From Roseibium sp. Sym1 (GTDB lineage: Bacteria > Pseudomonadota > Alphaproteobacteria > Rhizobiales > Stappiaceae), in NCBI RefSeq assembly GCF_027359675.1, contig NZ_CP114786.1, forward strand, positions 6,422,501 to 6,486,500: DNA of 64,000 nucleotides, in the 5' to 3' direction. This document shows positions 1-8,754 of the stretch, piece after piece. Under the pieces are notes generated by a model, which saw only the letters and a program-made list of their open reading frames with translations, had not been told where the DNA came from and searched no databases. Each line of letters starts with the position of its first letter. The stretch's first letter is position 1. The translations under genes and the position numbers were made by a program.

Positions 1-20
1 GTCTTGTCCGCTTTGGTCAT
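1..20 (-). CDS. Start of a gene cut by the window edge
   Basis: On the minus strand an ATG at 20 opens a frame reading MTKADK before the window ends. A GAGGTGACC stretch lies just upstream of it. It diverges from the LysR gene, a common arrangement for a LysR target. Only six codons are visible, so no function can be given and even its reality is uncertain. Confidence 0.3.
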
Positions 21-62
21 GGTCACCTCGCTTGGGTCTCGATGCCGCTCAAGCTAGGCAAC

Positions 63-116
63 TTCCGAATTTGGGAATATATGTCTTTTCTGAAAGATAA
101 TTTCCATATTTGGGAT
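63..116. promoter_or_regulatory. Two LysR-type operator repeats
   Basis: TTCCGAATTTGGGAA (63-77) and TTCCATATTTGGGAT (102-116) are near-identical copies 39 bp apart. Each is a partial palindrome of the form TTCC-N7-GGA(A/T), compatible with the T-N11-A rule for LysR boxes. They fill the gap between the LysR gene and the divergent gene, and the second overlaps the LysR start codon, which would suit autorepression. The regulator assignment is inference. Confidence 0.5.
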
Positions 117-1041
117 GCTCATGCGCCAACTGGATGCCATTGCCATATTCGTGGAAGTCGCCCGGCTGGAAAGTTTCACCGGCGCGGCAAAGCTCCTGAA
201 CATGCCGCTGTCGACCGTCAGCCGAAAGGTCGCGGATCTCGAGGCAGAGCTTCAGGTGCGGCTGATCGACAGGTCCCACAAACCTCTCAGGATCACGGAA
301 GCCGGCCGGCTCTATTTCGAGCATGCCAGCAAGGGCATCAGCGCACTTGCTTTCGCCAACCAGGTCATTCGCGGAAAACAGGAAGGCCTCGCCGGAAAAC
401 TGCGGATCTCGGTCCCGCCCAACCTCGCCGAATTGCTGTTTGCCCGGCCGATCGATGCTTTCCTGTGCAAACAGCCGCAGGCCCGGCTTCAGGTGACCGT
501 CAGCGAACGCATGCTCGATTTTGTAGACGACAACATCGACCTGTCCTTCCGGGTTGCCAGGCCAACCGCGCCCAACCTGGTGATCCGCAAATTGCTCACG
601 CACCGTCACCGCCTGTGCGCAGCGCCTTCCTACCTGGCAGTCCACGCTCCGCCCAGGACGCCGGAAGAATTGCTCACGCATACCCTGATCGGCTTCAATT
701 TTCTCTCAAGGGAGGAAACGGTCTGGCGACTGAGGAAGGGGGAGAACGTTTTCGAGACGCCGTTTGTTCCGGCGCTGGCCGTCAACGACTATCTGGCTGT
801 CAAGACTTCCGTTGAACTCGGTACCGGGATCGGAGACGTGCCGGGCCTGTTGTGCCAGGAAGACCTGGTTTCGGGCCGCCTCGTTGAAATCCTGCCGGAC
901 TGGCGCATGCCGGAAATATCGCTCTATGCCGTTCATGCCGGCAAAACGGGCCTTTCCAAGCTCGCCCGGGCGTTTCTGGACGAGGTCACCGAACAGCTTT
1001 CCCTGTATCGCGAGAAAGGCCGGGACCGGCGGTCACCTTGA
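115..1041 (+). CDS. LysR-family transcriptional regulator
   Basis: A 308-aa LysR-type regulator. The N-terminal winged helix-turn-helix is clear (about residues 4-62; FVEVARLESFTGAAKLL, then LNMPLSTVSRKVADLEAEL), followed by a LysR substrate-binding domain (about 90-300) beginning KLRISVPPNLAELL. The length is normal for the family. The start at 115 is followed two codons later by another ATG (121), so either may be used. The gene is divergent from the gene at the window edge and converges with the LacI gene, overlapping its stop by 9 bp. The inducer is not predictable; the target is probably the divergent gene. Confidence 0.9.
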   Translation: MLMRQLDAIAIFVEVARLESFTGAAKLLNMPLSTVSRKVADLEAELQVRLIDRSHKPLRITEAGRLYFEHASKGISALAFANQVIRGKQEGLAGKLRISVPPNLAELLFARPIDAFLCKQPQARLQVTVSERMLDFVDDNIDLSFRVARPTAPNLVIRKLLTHRHRLCAAPSYLAVHAPPRTPEELLTHTLIGFNFLSREETVWRLRKGENVFETPFVPALAVNDYLAVKTSVELGTGIGDVPGLLCQEDLVSGRLVEILPDWRMPEISLYAVHAGKTGLSKLARAFLDEVTEQLSLYREKGRDRRSP

Positions 1042-2067
1042 CAGGCGGCTGACCCCGCCGCAGCTTTCGCGCACGATCAGGTCACCATGCAGCAGATGGG
1101 TCCGGCTCTCGAGCGACCGGTTGGCCAGCCGGTCGAGCAGGATGGTCATCGCCTTCTCACCGATGTGGTGGCGTGGCTGGCGGATCGTGGTCAGGCCGGG
1201 CGTGAAATTGTTGGCGAAGGGAATGTCGTCAAAGCCGAGCACGGAAAAGTCCTCCGGAACCCGGTAGCCGCGCAGCTGCAGCGCCGAGATCACGCCGATG
1301 GCGGTGTTGTCGTTGAAACAGAAAAAGGCGGTCGGCAGATCGTCCTTGATGAACAGGCGCTCGACGGCCGCCCGGCCGCTTTCGGCGGTCCCCTCGCCCT
1401 CCACCCGCCAGTCGCGCAGGGCCTCCGGTGATTCCTTCAATCCCTGCCGGTAGCCGGAATGGCGCAGGTCGCTTCGAATGTCGGCAGGTCCGCCGGAAAT
1501 ATAGGTGATCTTCCGGTGGCCGAGAGAGATCAGGTATTCGGTCGCCATCTTGGAGGCGGCGACATCGTCGACGCCGACATAGCTGATCTCCGCGTTGGCG
1601 AGCGGCCGTTCCGTAGCCACGATGGGCGGAAGGCTGCTCAGGGGTGCCTGCGGTTCCCCGGCAACGGGAATATGCCCGGTCAGAAGCACCAGCCCGTCGG
1701 CCATGCCGGTCGACAGGAAGCGCATGTAGGACTGCTCGATCCCCGTGGTGCCTTCCGTGTTGCCGATCAGGACGCCGTAGCCCCGGTCGGCGGCGGCCTT
1801 TTCCAGCCCGGTCAGGATGCCGGCGAAATTCGGATCGGCAATGGAGGACGCAAGCACCAGCACCATTTGCGATCGCTGCATGCGCAGGTTCTGCGCCATG
1901 GCGTTGGCGGTGTAGCCGGTGCGCGCAATCGCGGCGGTGACCTTCTTGCGGGTGCTCTCGGCGACCTTCTCCGGCGAGCGCAAGGCCCGGCTGACCGTCG
2001 CGATCGAAACGCCCGCGAGTTTTGCAACATCTTCGATTGTGGCCGGCCGGTCTACCGGTTCGCTCAT
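1033..2067 (-). CDS. LacI-family sugar-responsive repressor
   Basis: LacI/GalR-type repressor. The DNA-binding head is textbook (TIEDVAKLAGVSIATVSRAL, then SPEKVAESTRKKV), with the hinge helix region AMAQNLR and a periplasmic-binding-protein-like sensor domain to the end (VLGFDDIPFANNFTPGLTTI near the C terminus). I start at 2067 (MSEPVDRP, 344 aa); the frame is open to an ATG at 2100 and neither start has a strong Shine-Dalgarno. The gene is divergent from the ABC transporter genes at 2270, and three LacI-type operators lie in between, so it very likely controls that operon and itself. The effector sugar is unknown. Confidence 0.9.
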   Translation of the reverse strand: MSEPVDRPATIEDVAKLAGVSIATVSRALRSPEKVAESTRKKVTAAIARTGYTANAMAQNLRMQRSQMVLVLASSIADPNFAGILTGLEKAAADRGYGVLIGNTEGTTGIEQSYMRFLSTGMADGLVLLTGHIPVAGEPQAPLSSLPPIVATERPLANAEISYVGVDDVAASKMATEYLISLGHRKITYISGGPADIRSDLRHSGYRQGLKESPEALRDWRVEGEGTAESGRAAVERLFIKDDLPTAFFCFNDNTAIGVISALQLRGYRVPEDFSVLGFDDIPFANNFTPGLTTIRQPRHHIGEKAMTILLDRLANRSLESRTHLLHGDLIVRESCGGVSRLSR

Positions 2068-2157
2068 TTTGCGTGTCCAGACATGTTGCAGTGCGGGCAT
2101 GGCCCAAGCTCATGAAACTCCACACCGTTTACGCTGTATAGTGCGCATTGCACCTAA

Positions 2158-2214
2158 TGAAAAGGTTTTCAACGGTCAATGTAAAGGTTTACATCACTTA
2201 TGAAAACGTTTACA
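2158..2214. promoter_or_regulatory. Three phased LacI-type operators
   Basis: Three 14-bp palindromes of the LacI-family type: TGAAAAGGTTTTCA (2158-2171), TGTAAAGGTTTACA (2180-2193) and TGAAAACGTTTACA (2201-2214). Their starts are 22 and 21 bp apart, about two helical turns each, so repressors would bind one face of the DNA. They lie between the divergent lacI-type gene and the ABC transporter operon. Confidence 0.8.
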
Positions 2215-2269
2215 TGATCGCTGTGGCGTGAATGTGGAAGAGGGCATTCCCGCTTGGGAGGACACAAGA

Positions 2270-3793
2270 ATGAGCGTGGACGCGCCGACTCAGCCGGCGG
2301 TCATCGAGGCCGTCAACATCAGCAAATCCTTCGGACCCGTTCCGGTGCTGTTCAGTGTCAGCATGGACGTGCGCCCGGGCGAGGTGCATGCGCTGATCGG
2401 CGAAAACGGCGCCGGCAAGTCGACATTGATGAAGATCCTGTCCGGCTTCCACGATCCGACATCCGGGCAGATCCGGCTCGACGGCAAGCAGACCGCCCTG
2501 CCCCCGAACGGCGCGGCCGAGCGACTCGGCATCGTTCTCATTCACCAGGAACTCAATCTCGCAGAACAGATGACGGTCGAGGAGAATGTCTTCCTGGGAC
2601 GGGAAGTCCGCTCGAAAGGGTTTCTGGACAAGGCCGCCATGCGGGCGACCGTGCAGAACTATCTCGACGAGATCGGCCTCGACATTTCCCCCAGCGACCG
2701 CATTTCCGACCTGACCATCGCCCAGAAGCAGATGGTCGAGATCGTCAAGGCCGTGAGCCGCAACGCGCGCATCCTGATCATGGACGAGCCGACCGCCGTC
2801 CTCACCGAGGAGGAGACGGAGGTCTTTTTCCGCCAGGTGGAAAAACTGAAGGAAAGCGGGGTCGGCATCGTCTTCGTGTCGCACAAGCTCAATGAAGTGA
2901 AAACCATTGCCGACCGGGTCACCATCCTGCGAGACGGCCAGTGGATCGACACCCGTTCGTCCGAGGACCTGACCCCGGACATGATGGCCCAGATGATGGT
3001 CGGCCGGGAACTGTCCGACCTCTACCCGCCCATGCATGAAGCCGATGTGGACGCCGAACTCGTGCTGGAGGTCGACAATCTCGTTGCCCCCGGTGCCGGG
3101 CCTGTCAGCTTTGCCCTGCGCAAGGGAGAGATCCTGGGTTTTTCCGGACTGATCGGCTCCGGCAGAACCGCTGTTTTCGAGGCGATCTGTGGCCTCAACC
3201 CGATTGAATCGGGCTCCATCAGGCTGTTCGGACGCGACACGGGCGCCATGACCGTCGCGGCAGCGCGGGACCTGGGCCTCGCCTATCTCACCAAGGACAG
3301 GAAGGAAAAAGGACTGCTGCTCGACAAGAAGATGCAGCCGAACCTCACCCTGTTCGCCCTGCCGAAATTCGTGCGGAATTTCGGGCTCGACCGGAAGGCG
3401 GAAGAAGAGGCGCTCAATCGCGCCATCCGCCGCTTCGACGTCCGGGCCAAGGACAGGGAGATCACCGTCGGCAAGCTTTCCGGCGGCAACCAGCAGAAAC
3501 TGCTTCTTGCCAAGATCATGGAATGTGATCCGAAGATCGTCATCATCGACGAGCCGACGCGCGGCATCGATGTCGGTACCAAGCAGCAGATCTATCACTT
3601 CATTGCCGCTCTTGCCGCCGAAGGCGTCTCGGTTGTCGTGATCTCCTCCGAAATGCCGGAGATCATCGGCATCTGCCACCGGGTGGTGGTCATGCGCGAA
3701 GGCCATATCACCGGCGTCCTGACCGGCGATCACATCAACGAAAACGAAATCATGCGCTACGCCGCCGGGCTGAAACGGGAGGACCTCCATTGA
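2270..3793 (+). CDS. CUT2 sugar ABC transporter, tandem ATPase (locus 1)
   Basis: RbsA/XylG-type ATPase of 507 aa with two nucleotide-binding domains. Domain 1 has Walker [10 protein letters not shown] (about 44-52), a degenerate signature (IAQKQMVEIVKA) and Walker B ILIMDEPTA (about 165). Domain 2 has the degenerate P-loop GLIGSGRT, signature [13 protein letters not shown] (about 404) and Walker [11 protein letters not shown]. This asymmetry is typical of CUT2 ATPases. The start at 2270 is chosen because GGGAGGA lies 7 bp upstream. It energises the permease at 3790, whose start overlaps its stop. The substrate is unknown; neighbours suggest a rare sugar or polyol. Confidence 0.95.
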   Translation: MSVDAPTQPAVIEAVNISKSFGPVPVLFSVSMDVRPGEVHALIGENGAGKSTLMKILSGFHDPTSGQIRLDGKQTALPPNGAAERLGIVLIHQELNLAEQMTVEENVFLGREVRSKGFLDKAAMRATVQNYLDEIGLDISPSDRISDLTIAQKQMVEIVKAVSRNARILIMDEPTAVLTEEETEVFFRQVEKLKESGVGIVFVSHKLNEVKTIADRVTILRDGQWIDTRSSEDLTPDMMAQMMVGRELSDLYPPMHEADVDAELVLEVDNLVAPGAGPVSFALRKGEILGFSGLIGSGRTAVFEAICGLNPIESGSIRLFGRDTGAMTVAAARDLGLAYLTKDRKEKGLLLDKKMQPNLTLFALPKFVRNFGLDRKAEEEALNRAIRRFDVRAKDREITVGKLSGGNQQKLLLAKIMECDPKIVIIDEPTRGIDVGTKQQIYHFIAALAAEGVSVVVISSEMPEIIGICHRVVVMREGHITGVLTGDHINENEIMRYAAGLKREDLH

Positions 3794-4812
3794 CCATGAT
3801 GACCGCATCCAACGATACGGCCACCAAGCCGGCCAAACGGCCTTCCGTCGATTTCAAGACCATCGGCCCTGCGCTGGCGCTGCTGCTCTTGTGCGTGATC
3901 GGGTTCATGCTGAACCCGGCCTTCGTCAGCGAGGGCAACCTGACCAACCTTCTGACCCGGTCCGCCTTCATCGGCATCATCGCGGTCGGCGCGACCTTCG
4001 TCATCACCGCCGGCGGCATCGACCTCTCTGTCGGCTCCATGGCGGCCGCGATCGCCGGTGTCATGATCATCATCATGAACAACGCCGTCGAAACAATCGG
4101 CACCGGTGTGCCGACCGTGCTGCTCGGCTGCGGCTGCGCGCTGGTGCTCGGCATCGGCGCCGGCTGGATCAACGGCGCGCTGACGACCAAGGGCAAGATC
4201 GAGGCCTTCATCGTCACGCTCGGAACCATGGGCATCTACCGCTCGCTGGTGACGTATTTCGCCGATGGCGGCACGCTGTCGCTCAATTTCGACATCCGCG
4301 GCACCTACCGGCCGGTCTATTACGACAGTTTTCTCGGACTGCCCTACCCGGTCTGGGTGTTCATCGGCGTCGCCATCTGCGGCTGGCTGCTGCTGAACCG
4401 GACCGCTTTCGGACGCTACTGCACCGCAATCGGCTCCAACGAAGCGGTCGCCAGGTATTCCGCGATCAATGTCGACCGGGTAAAAACGCTGACCTATGTC
4501 ATCCAGGGCCTGTGCGTTGCCTTCGCAACCATCATCTACGTCCCCCGGCTCGGCTCGGCCTCGGCGTCCACCGGTGTCCTGTGGGAACTGGAAGCGATCG
4601 CGGCGGTGATCATCGGCGGCACGGTGCTCAAGGGCGGTTACGGCCGGATCGGCGGCACCATCCTGGGCGCCCTGATCCTGACCACCATCGGCAACATTTT
4701 GAACTTCACCGATCTGATCTCGAACTACCTGAATGGAACCATGCAGGGCCTGATCATCATCGTTGCGGTTCTCCTGCAGCGCAGCGACTGGAAGCTCGGC
4801 AAGGGCAAGTAG
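3790..4812 (+). CDS. CUT2 sugar ABC transporter permease (locus 1)
   Basis: RbsC/AraH-type inner-membrane permease, 340 aa, with about 8-10 hydrophobic segments and the family motif GGIDLSVGS near residue 75. A TTG at 3790 has an ideally spaced GGGAGG and overlaps the ATPase stop as TTGA; ATG codons at 3796 and 3799 are alternatives. Cotranscribed with the ATPase. The permease probably works as a homodimer, since no second permease is present in this locus. Confidence 0.93.
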   Translation: MTMMTASNDTATKPAKRPSVDFKTIGPALALLLLCVIGFMLNPAFVSEGNLTNLLTRSAFIGIIAVGATFVITAGGIDLSVGSMAAAIAGVMIIIMNNAVETIGTGVPTVLLGCGCALVLGIGAGWINGALTTKGKIEAFIVTLGTMGIYRSLVTYFADGGTLSLNFDIRGTYRPVYYDSFLGLPYPVWVFIGVAICGWLLLNRTAFGRYCTAIGSNEAVARYSAINVDRVKTLTYVIQGLCVAFATIIYVPRLGSASASTGVLWELEAIAAVIIGGTVLKGGYGRIGGTILGALILTTIGNILNFTDLISNYLNGTMQGLIIIVAVLLQRSDWKLGKGK

Positions 4813-4921
4813 GCCGCTCGCGCTGAACTCAAGCGAATAGGGACCCGTCCCCGAATTTTGAACCGGCTCGCACCGGACGGGAGAGGTGCGTCCAACTGGA
4901 CTAGCGTTGGAGGAGGAAACA

Positions 4922-5878
4922 ATGCTCATGAAAAAAGCTCTGGGAGCGGTGGCAGCCGTCGGGTTGCTGGCCTTTGCGGGAACCGCCCTCGCCCAGGACA
5001 AGATCAAGATCGGCGTCAGCTACCCGACCCCGACCCACGCCTGGGCCGCCGGCATGAACTGGCACGCGGAACAGGCAGAGAAACGGCTCGAGGAACTCTA
5101 TCCGGATGTCGACCTGATCCTGGTCAACTCACCGGATCCGGAAGCCCAGGCTAGCGCCCTGGAAGACCTGGTCTCGGTCCACCAGATCGACGCTCTCGTC
5201 GTGCTGCCGTTCGAATCCGAGCCGCTCACCGACCCGGTCCTGAACGTCAAGAAATCCGGTGCCTGGATCACGGTCGTCGACCGCGGTCTCAGCCAGCCGG
5301 GCATCGAGGATCTCTACGTTGCCGGCAACAACCCGGAACTCGGCCGCGTCTCGGCCCAGTACATGAAGGGCCGGCTGAAGGACGGCGACAATATCGTCGT
5401 GCTGCGCGGCATTCCGACCGTGATCGACAACGAACGCTTCGACGCCTTCATGGAGGAGATCGAGGGCTCGGGCATCAACGTGCTCGATCACAAGCACGCC
5501 AACTGGAACCGTGACGACGGTTTCGAGGTCATGCAGGACTTCCTGTCCCGCTTCCCGGACATCGATGCGGTCTGGGCACAGGATGACGACATCGCCATCG
5601 GCGTGGTCGCAGCCCTGAAACAGGCCGGCCGCGACGGTGACGGCATGTTCGTGGTCGGCGGCGCCGGCATGAAGGAAATCATCAAGGGCATCATGGACGG
5701 CGAAACGCTGATCCCGGTGGACGTGCTCTATCCGCCCGCGATGATCGCCACCGCCATGGACGCGACTGTCCAGGCCTTCAAGTCCAACGGCCCGGTTGCC
5801 GGCCGCTACATCCTCGGCGCGACCCTGATCACGCCGGAGAATGCCGAGAGCTACTACTTCCCGGATTCGCCATTCTAA
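4922..5878 (+). CDS. Periplasmic sugar-binding protein (locus 1)
   Basis: A 318-aa periplasmic-binding-protein type I (ribose/galactose-binding fold) with a signal peptide cleaved near residue 24 (ALA|QDK). It starts at the ATG after AGGAGG. Sugar-contact style motifs seen are HAWAAGMNWH near the N terminus and WAQDDDIAIGVVAAL in the C lobe. It feeds the permease/ATPase encoded just upstream; in this locus the binding protein comes last, whereas it comes first in the other three. The ligand is not predictable. A 266-bp inverted-repeat element begins 15 bp after its stop. Confidence 0.92.
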   Translation: MLMKKALGAVAAVGLLAFAGTALAQDKIKIGVSYPTPTHAWAAGMNWHAEQAEKRLEELYPDVDLILVNSPDPEAQASALEDLVSVHQIDALVVLPFESEPLTDPVLNVKKSGAWITVVDRGLSQPGIEDLYVAGNNPELGRVSAQYMKGRLKDGDNIVVLRGIPTVIDNERFDAFMEEIEGSGINVLDHKHANWNRDDGFEVMQDFLSRFPDIDAVWAQDDDIAIGVVAALKQAGRDGDGMFVVGGAGMKEIIKGIMDGETLIPVDVLYPPAMIATAMDATVQAFKSNGPVAGRYILGATLITPENAESYYFPDSPF

Positions 5879-5893
5879 GGCACCGGTAAGTTT

Positions 5894-6159
5894 AGGTCAT
5901 GGACTCACAAATGGAGATGAATTGGTTTGAGTCAGCTTGCTTCTATCCAAGGAACGGAAGTTTTCGAAATGTGGTTCATTATGAAATCTTTCGCGACGCA
6001 GGAGAGGAGCAAGCTGGCCAAATCCGAAGGACATGGAAATAGCTGCAGCCCGCTTCGTCAGCAGTCTTGACCGGGCTGTAAGCCCGCTCTGCGAATGCTT
6101 CCTTGCCGGCTGTTGCCATTTACCATGCCAATTCAACTCCATTTGCGAGTCCATGACCT
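5894..6159. mobile_element. MITE-like element with 32-bp terminal inverted repeats
   Basis: Ends 5894-5925 (beginning AGGTCATGGACTC) and 6128-6159 are inverted copies over 32 bp with only two mismatches. The 202-bp interior encodes no convincing protein. The element lies between the stop of the binding-protein gene and a strong terminator hairpin that starts 2 bp after its right end, as if it had landed between gene and terminator. No target-site duplication is obvious. A structured RNA or decayed transposon end pair are alternatives. Confidence 0.55.
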
Positions 6160-6160
6160 C

Positions 6161-6199
6161 GGGCCGGGGCTTTTCGCGATGGAGCCCCGGCCCTTTTTT
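6161..6199 (+). terminator. Rho-independent terminator
   Basis: The hairpin GGGCCGGGGCT (6161-6171) pairs with AGCCCCGGCCC (6183-6193) and is followed by six T. It presumably ends the locus 1 transporter transcript, displaced from the binding-protein stop by the inserted element. The downstream epimerase gene starts only 30 bp later, so read-through may also occur. Confidence 0.75.
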
Positions 6200-6228
6200 G
6201 TCCCCAAACCCGATTTCGGAAGGCAATC

Positions 6229-7284
6229 ATGAAAACGATAAAAGGCCCGGCTTTGTTTCTCGCCCAGTTTGCCGGGGACGAAGCCCCTTTCAATTCCTGG
6301 GACGCGATCACCAAATGGGCCGCCGATTGCGGCTATCGCGGCGTGCAGGTGCCCAGTTGGGACGGCCGCCTGATCAACCTGGAAAAAGCCGCAAGCTCCA
6401 AAACCTATTGCGAGGATTTTGCCGGTACGGCGCGGGAAAACGGCGTTGAGATCACCGAACTCTCCACCCACCTGCAGGGCCAGCTCGTCGCCGTGCATCC
6501 TGCCTATGACACCGCTTTCGACGGCTTTGCCGCCCCCCATGTGCAGGGCAACCCGGCCGCGCGCCAGGCCTGGGCGGTCGACCAGGTCAAACTGGCGCTG
6601 GCTGCCAGCCGCAATCTCGGCATCACCGCCCATGCGACCTTTTCCGGTGCGCTCGCCTGGCCCTATGTCTATCCCTGGCCGCAGCGGCCCGCCGGCCTGA
6701 TCGAGACCGCGTTCGACGAGCTCGCCCGCCGCTGGCGGCCGATCCTGGACTATGCCGACGAGATGGGTGTCGATGTCTGTTACGAGATCCATCCGGGCGA
6801 GGACCTTCACGACGGCATCACGTTCGAAATGTTCCTGGAGCGGCTGGACGGCCACGCCCGCTGCAAGATGCTCTACGATCCGTCCCACTATGTCCTGCAG
6901 TGCCTCGACTACCTGGACAATATCGACATCTACAAGGACCGGATCGGCATGTTCCACGTCAAGGATGCCGAATTCAATCCGACCGGGCGACAGGGGGTCT
7001 ATGGCGGCTACCAGTCCTGGGTCGACCGGGCCGGCCGGTTCCGCTCGCTCGGCGATGGCCAGGTCGATTTCGGTGCGGTCTTTTCAAAGATGGCCGCCAA
7101 TGACTTCGACGGCTGGGCCGTCGTCGAATGGGAATGCTGCCTGAAGCACCCTGAGGACGGCGCCCGCGAGGGCGCGGTCTTCGTGCAGGACCACATCATC
7201 CGCGTGACGGAAAAGGCGTTCGACGATTTCGCCGATGGCGGCAGTGATGACGCCGCCAACCGCAAGATGCTGGGAATCGGGTAA
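6229..7284 (+). CDS. Sugar phosphate isomerase/epimerase (TIM barrel)
   Basis: A 351-aa AP-endonuclease-2/xylose-isomerase-like TIM-barrel protein. Conserved metal-site type residues are visible in the usual strands: CYEIHPGEDLHD (Glu at the end of a strand), MLYDPSHYVLQ (Asp and His), GMFHVKDAEF (His and Asp) and VVEWECC (Glu near the C terminus). Members isomerise or epimerise sugars or inositol derivatives with a divalent metal. It lies downstream of the locus 1 transporter and upstream of a Gfo/Idh dehydrogenase, a pairing typical of oxidative sugar or inositol catabolism. The exact substrate is unknown. Confidence 0.88.
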   Translation: MKTIKGPALFLAQFAGDEAPFNSWDAITKWAADCGYRGVQVPSWDGRLINLEKAASSKTYCEDFAGTARENGVEITELSTHLQGQLVAVHPAYDTAFDGFAAPHVQGNPAARQAWAVDQVKLALAASRNLGITAHATFSGALAWPYVYPWPQRPAGLIETAFDELARRWRPILDYADEMGVDVCYEIHPGEDLHDGITFEMFLERLDGHARCKMLYDPSHYVLQCLDYLDNIDIYKDRIGMFHVKDAEFNPTGRQGVYGGYQSWVDRAGRFRSLGDGQVDFGAVFSKMAANDFDGWAVVEWECCLKHPEDGAREGAVFVQDHIIRVTEKAFDDFADGGSDDAANRKMLGIG

Positions 7285-7370
7285 GACCGGGATCTCAATG
7301 GCGCACCCGAGGCATCTGCTGCACGGAAGCCGCCGCAATTTCAACCTCCTCCCGAGGGGGATCGCAAGGT

Positions 7371-7452
7371 CCGTCTCGAAGGACCGGCTGCTGTCTCCGG
7401 AACAGGCGGCCCATCCTTCGAGACGGTGCTAACGCGCTTCCTCAGGATGACG
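7371..7452. repeat. REP-like palindromic intergenic repeat
   Basis: A 13-bp perfect inverted repeat, CCGTCTCGAAGGA (7371-7383) with TCCTTCGAGACGG (7414-7426), followed by a CTTCCTCAGGATGA tail. This resembles the dispersed 'TCCTTCGAGACG...CCTCAGGATGA' repeats common between genes in Hyphomicrobiales. Family membership is from memory and not checked. Confidence 0.6.
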
Positions 7453-7474
7453 GTTTAGGTATGTAAACAAGTTA

Positions 7475-7488
7475 TGTAATCGATTACA
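7475..7488. promoter_or_regulatory. Perfect LacI-type operator
   Basis: TGTAATCGATTACA is a perfect 14-bp palindrome of the LacI-family type, 43 bp before the dehydrogenase start. A half-like site, TGTAAAC, lies just upstream at 7462. Its likeness to the three operators at 2158-2214 suggests the same LacI repressor controls both parts of locus 1. Confidence 0.7.
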
Positions 7489-7531
7489 GTGCGTGAAACA
7501 CGCAGATCACGACAACTCGAGGAGGACCACC

Positions 7532-8692
7532 ATGGCCATCGAAGGAACAGACAGCACCCAGACGCGCCCGATCCGGCTCGGCATGGTCGGCGGCGGCAAG
7601 GATGCCTTTATCGGCGCGGTGCACCGGATCGCCTCGCGGATCGACGGGGACTACGAGCTGGTTGCGGGGGCCTTGTCCTCGACCCCGGAAAAGGCGCAGG
7701 AATCCGGCAGGGCGCTCGGCCTCAAGGAAGACAGGATCTATGATTCCTTTGCCGACATGGCCAAGCGGGAAGCGCGCCTGAAGGACGGCATCGAGGCGGT
7801 GGCCATCGTGACGCCGAACCACATGCACTACCCGGCCGCGAAGGAATTCCTGAAGCGCGGCATTCATGTCATCTGCGACAAGCCGCTGACCTCGACGCTC
7901 GCGGACGCAAGGAAATTCGTCAAGGCGGCGGACAGCTCCGGCGCGCTCTTTTTCCTGACCCACAATTACACCGGCTATCCGATGGTGCGCCAGGCACGGG
8001 AGATGGTCGCCAATGGCGACATCGGCACGCTCCGGGTGGTGCAGGTCGAATATCCGCAGGACTGGCTGACGGTGGAGCAGCACAACAAGCAGGCCGACTG
8101 GCGCACCGACCCGGCCCGCACGGGCCTTGGCGGGTCGACCGGCGACATCGGCACCCATGCCTTCAACCTTGCCGCCTTCGTGACCGGAGAAACACCGGAA
8201 AGCCTCGCCGCGGACCTGCAATCCTTCGTGCCGGGCCGGCAGGTCGACGACAACGGCCACGTGATGCTGCGCTATGCCAGCGGCGCGCGCGGCATGCTGT
8301 GGTGTTCGCAGGTGGCGCCCGGCAACGAGAACAATCTCAAGATCCGTGTCTATGGCGACAAGGGCGGCCTGGAATGGCACCAGGAAGACCCGAACTACCT
8401 TCATTTCACGCCCTTCGGCGCACCGAAACAAATCCTGACGCGTGGCGGTGCCGGCATGCTGGGCAGCATCGCGTCGGCCACCCGCATTCCGCCGGGCCAT
8501 CCTGAAGGCTATCTGGAAGGCTTCGCCAATCTCTACAAGGACGCGGCCGGGGCCATTCGCGCCCACAGCCAGGGCAAAAAAACGGACACGCTGGTGCCCG
8601 GCATTACCGACGGCCTTTCCGGCGTCCGCTTCATCGACGCCTGCGTGCGCTCCTCGGCCAAGAATGCCGCCTGGGTGAAGCTGGACGGGTGA
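7532..8692 (+). CDS. Gfo/Idh/MocA-family oxidoreductase (locus 1)
   Basis: A 386-aa NAD(P)-dependent sugar/inositol dehydrogenase family protein. The Rossmann nucleotide-binding stretch begins RLGMVGGGKDAF near residue 13. The catalytic-type lysine lies in the EKP-like motif CDKPLT (about 115), and GDIGTHAFNLAAF matches the second conserved family motif with its His. The ATG at 7532 is chosen because GAGGAGGA precedes it. It likely oxidises the sugar brought in by the locus 1 transporter, working with the epimerase. Confidence 0.9.
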   Translation: MAIEGTDSTQTRPIRLGMVGGGKDAFIGAVHRIASRIDGDYELVAGALSSTPEKAQESGRALGLKEDRIYDSFADMAKREARLKDGIEAVAIVTPNHMHYPAAKEFLKRGIHVICDKPLTSTLADARKFVKAADSSGALFFLTHNYTGYPMVRQAREMVANGDIGTLRVVQVEYPQDWLTVEQHNKQADWRTDPARTGLGGSTGDIGTHAFNLAAFVTGETPESLAADLQSFVPGRQVDDNGHVMLRYASGARGMLWCSQVAPGNENNLKIRVYGDKGGLEWHQEDPNYLHFTPFGAPKQILTRGGAGMLGSIASATRIPPGHPEGYLEGFANLYKDAAGAIRAHSQGKKTDTLVPGITDGLSGVRFIDACVRSSAKNAAWVKLDG

Positions 8693-8714
8693 TCTCGCCC
8701 GCCACAAAATCGGG

Positions 8715-8741
8715 AAGCCCGGGTCAACTGCCCGGGCTTTT
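8715..8741 (+). terminator. Rho-independent terminator
   Basis: AAGCCCGGG (8715-8723) and CCCGGGCTT (8731-8739) form a strong stem with a 7-nt loop, running into four T. It lies 23 bp after the dehydrogenase stop. Confidence 0.8.
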
Positions 8742-8754
8742 GCCGTTTTACACG

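Noticed and set aside
5897..6226. 109-aa minus-strand open frame across the inverted-repeat element
   Set aside because: It reads through both inverted ends and the terminator, has no ribosome site and no recognisable domain.
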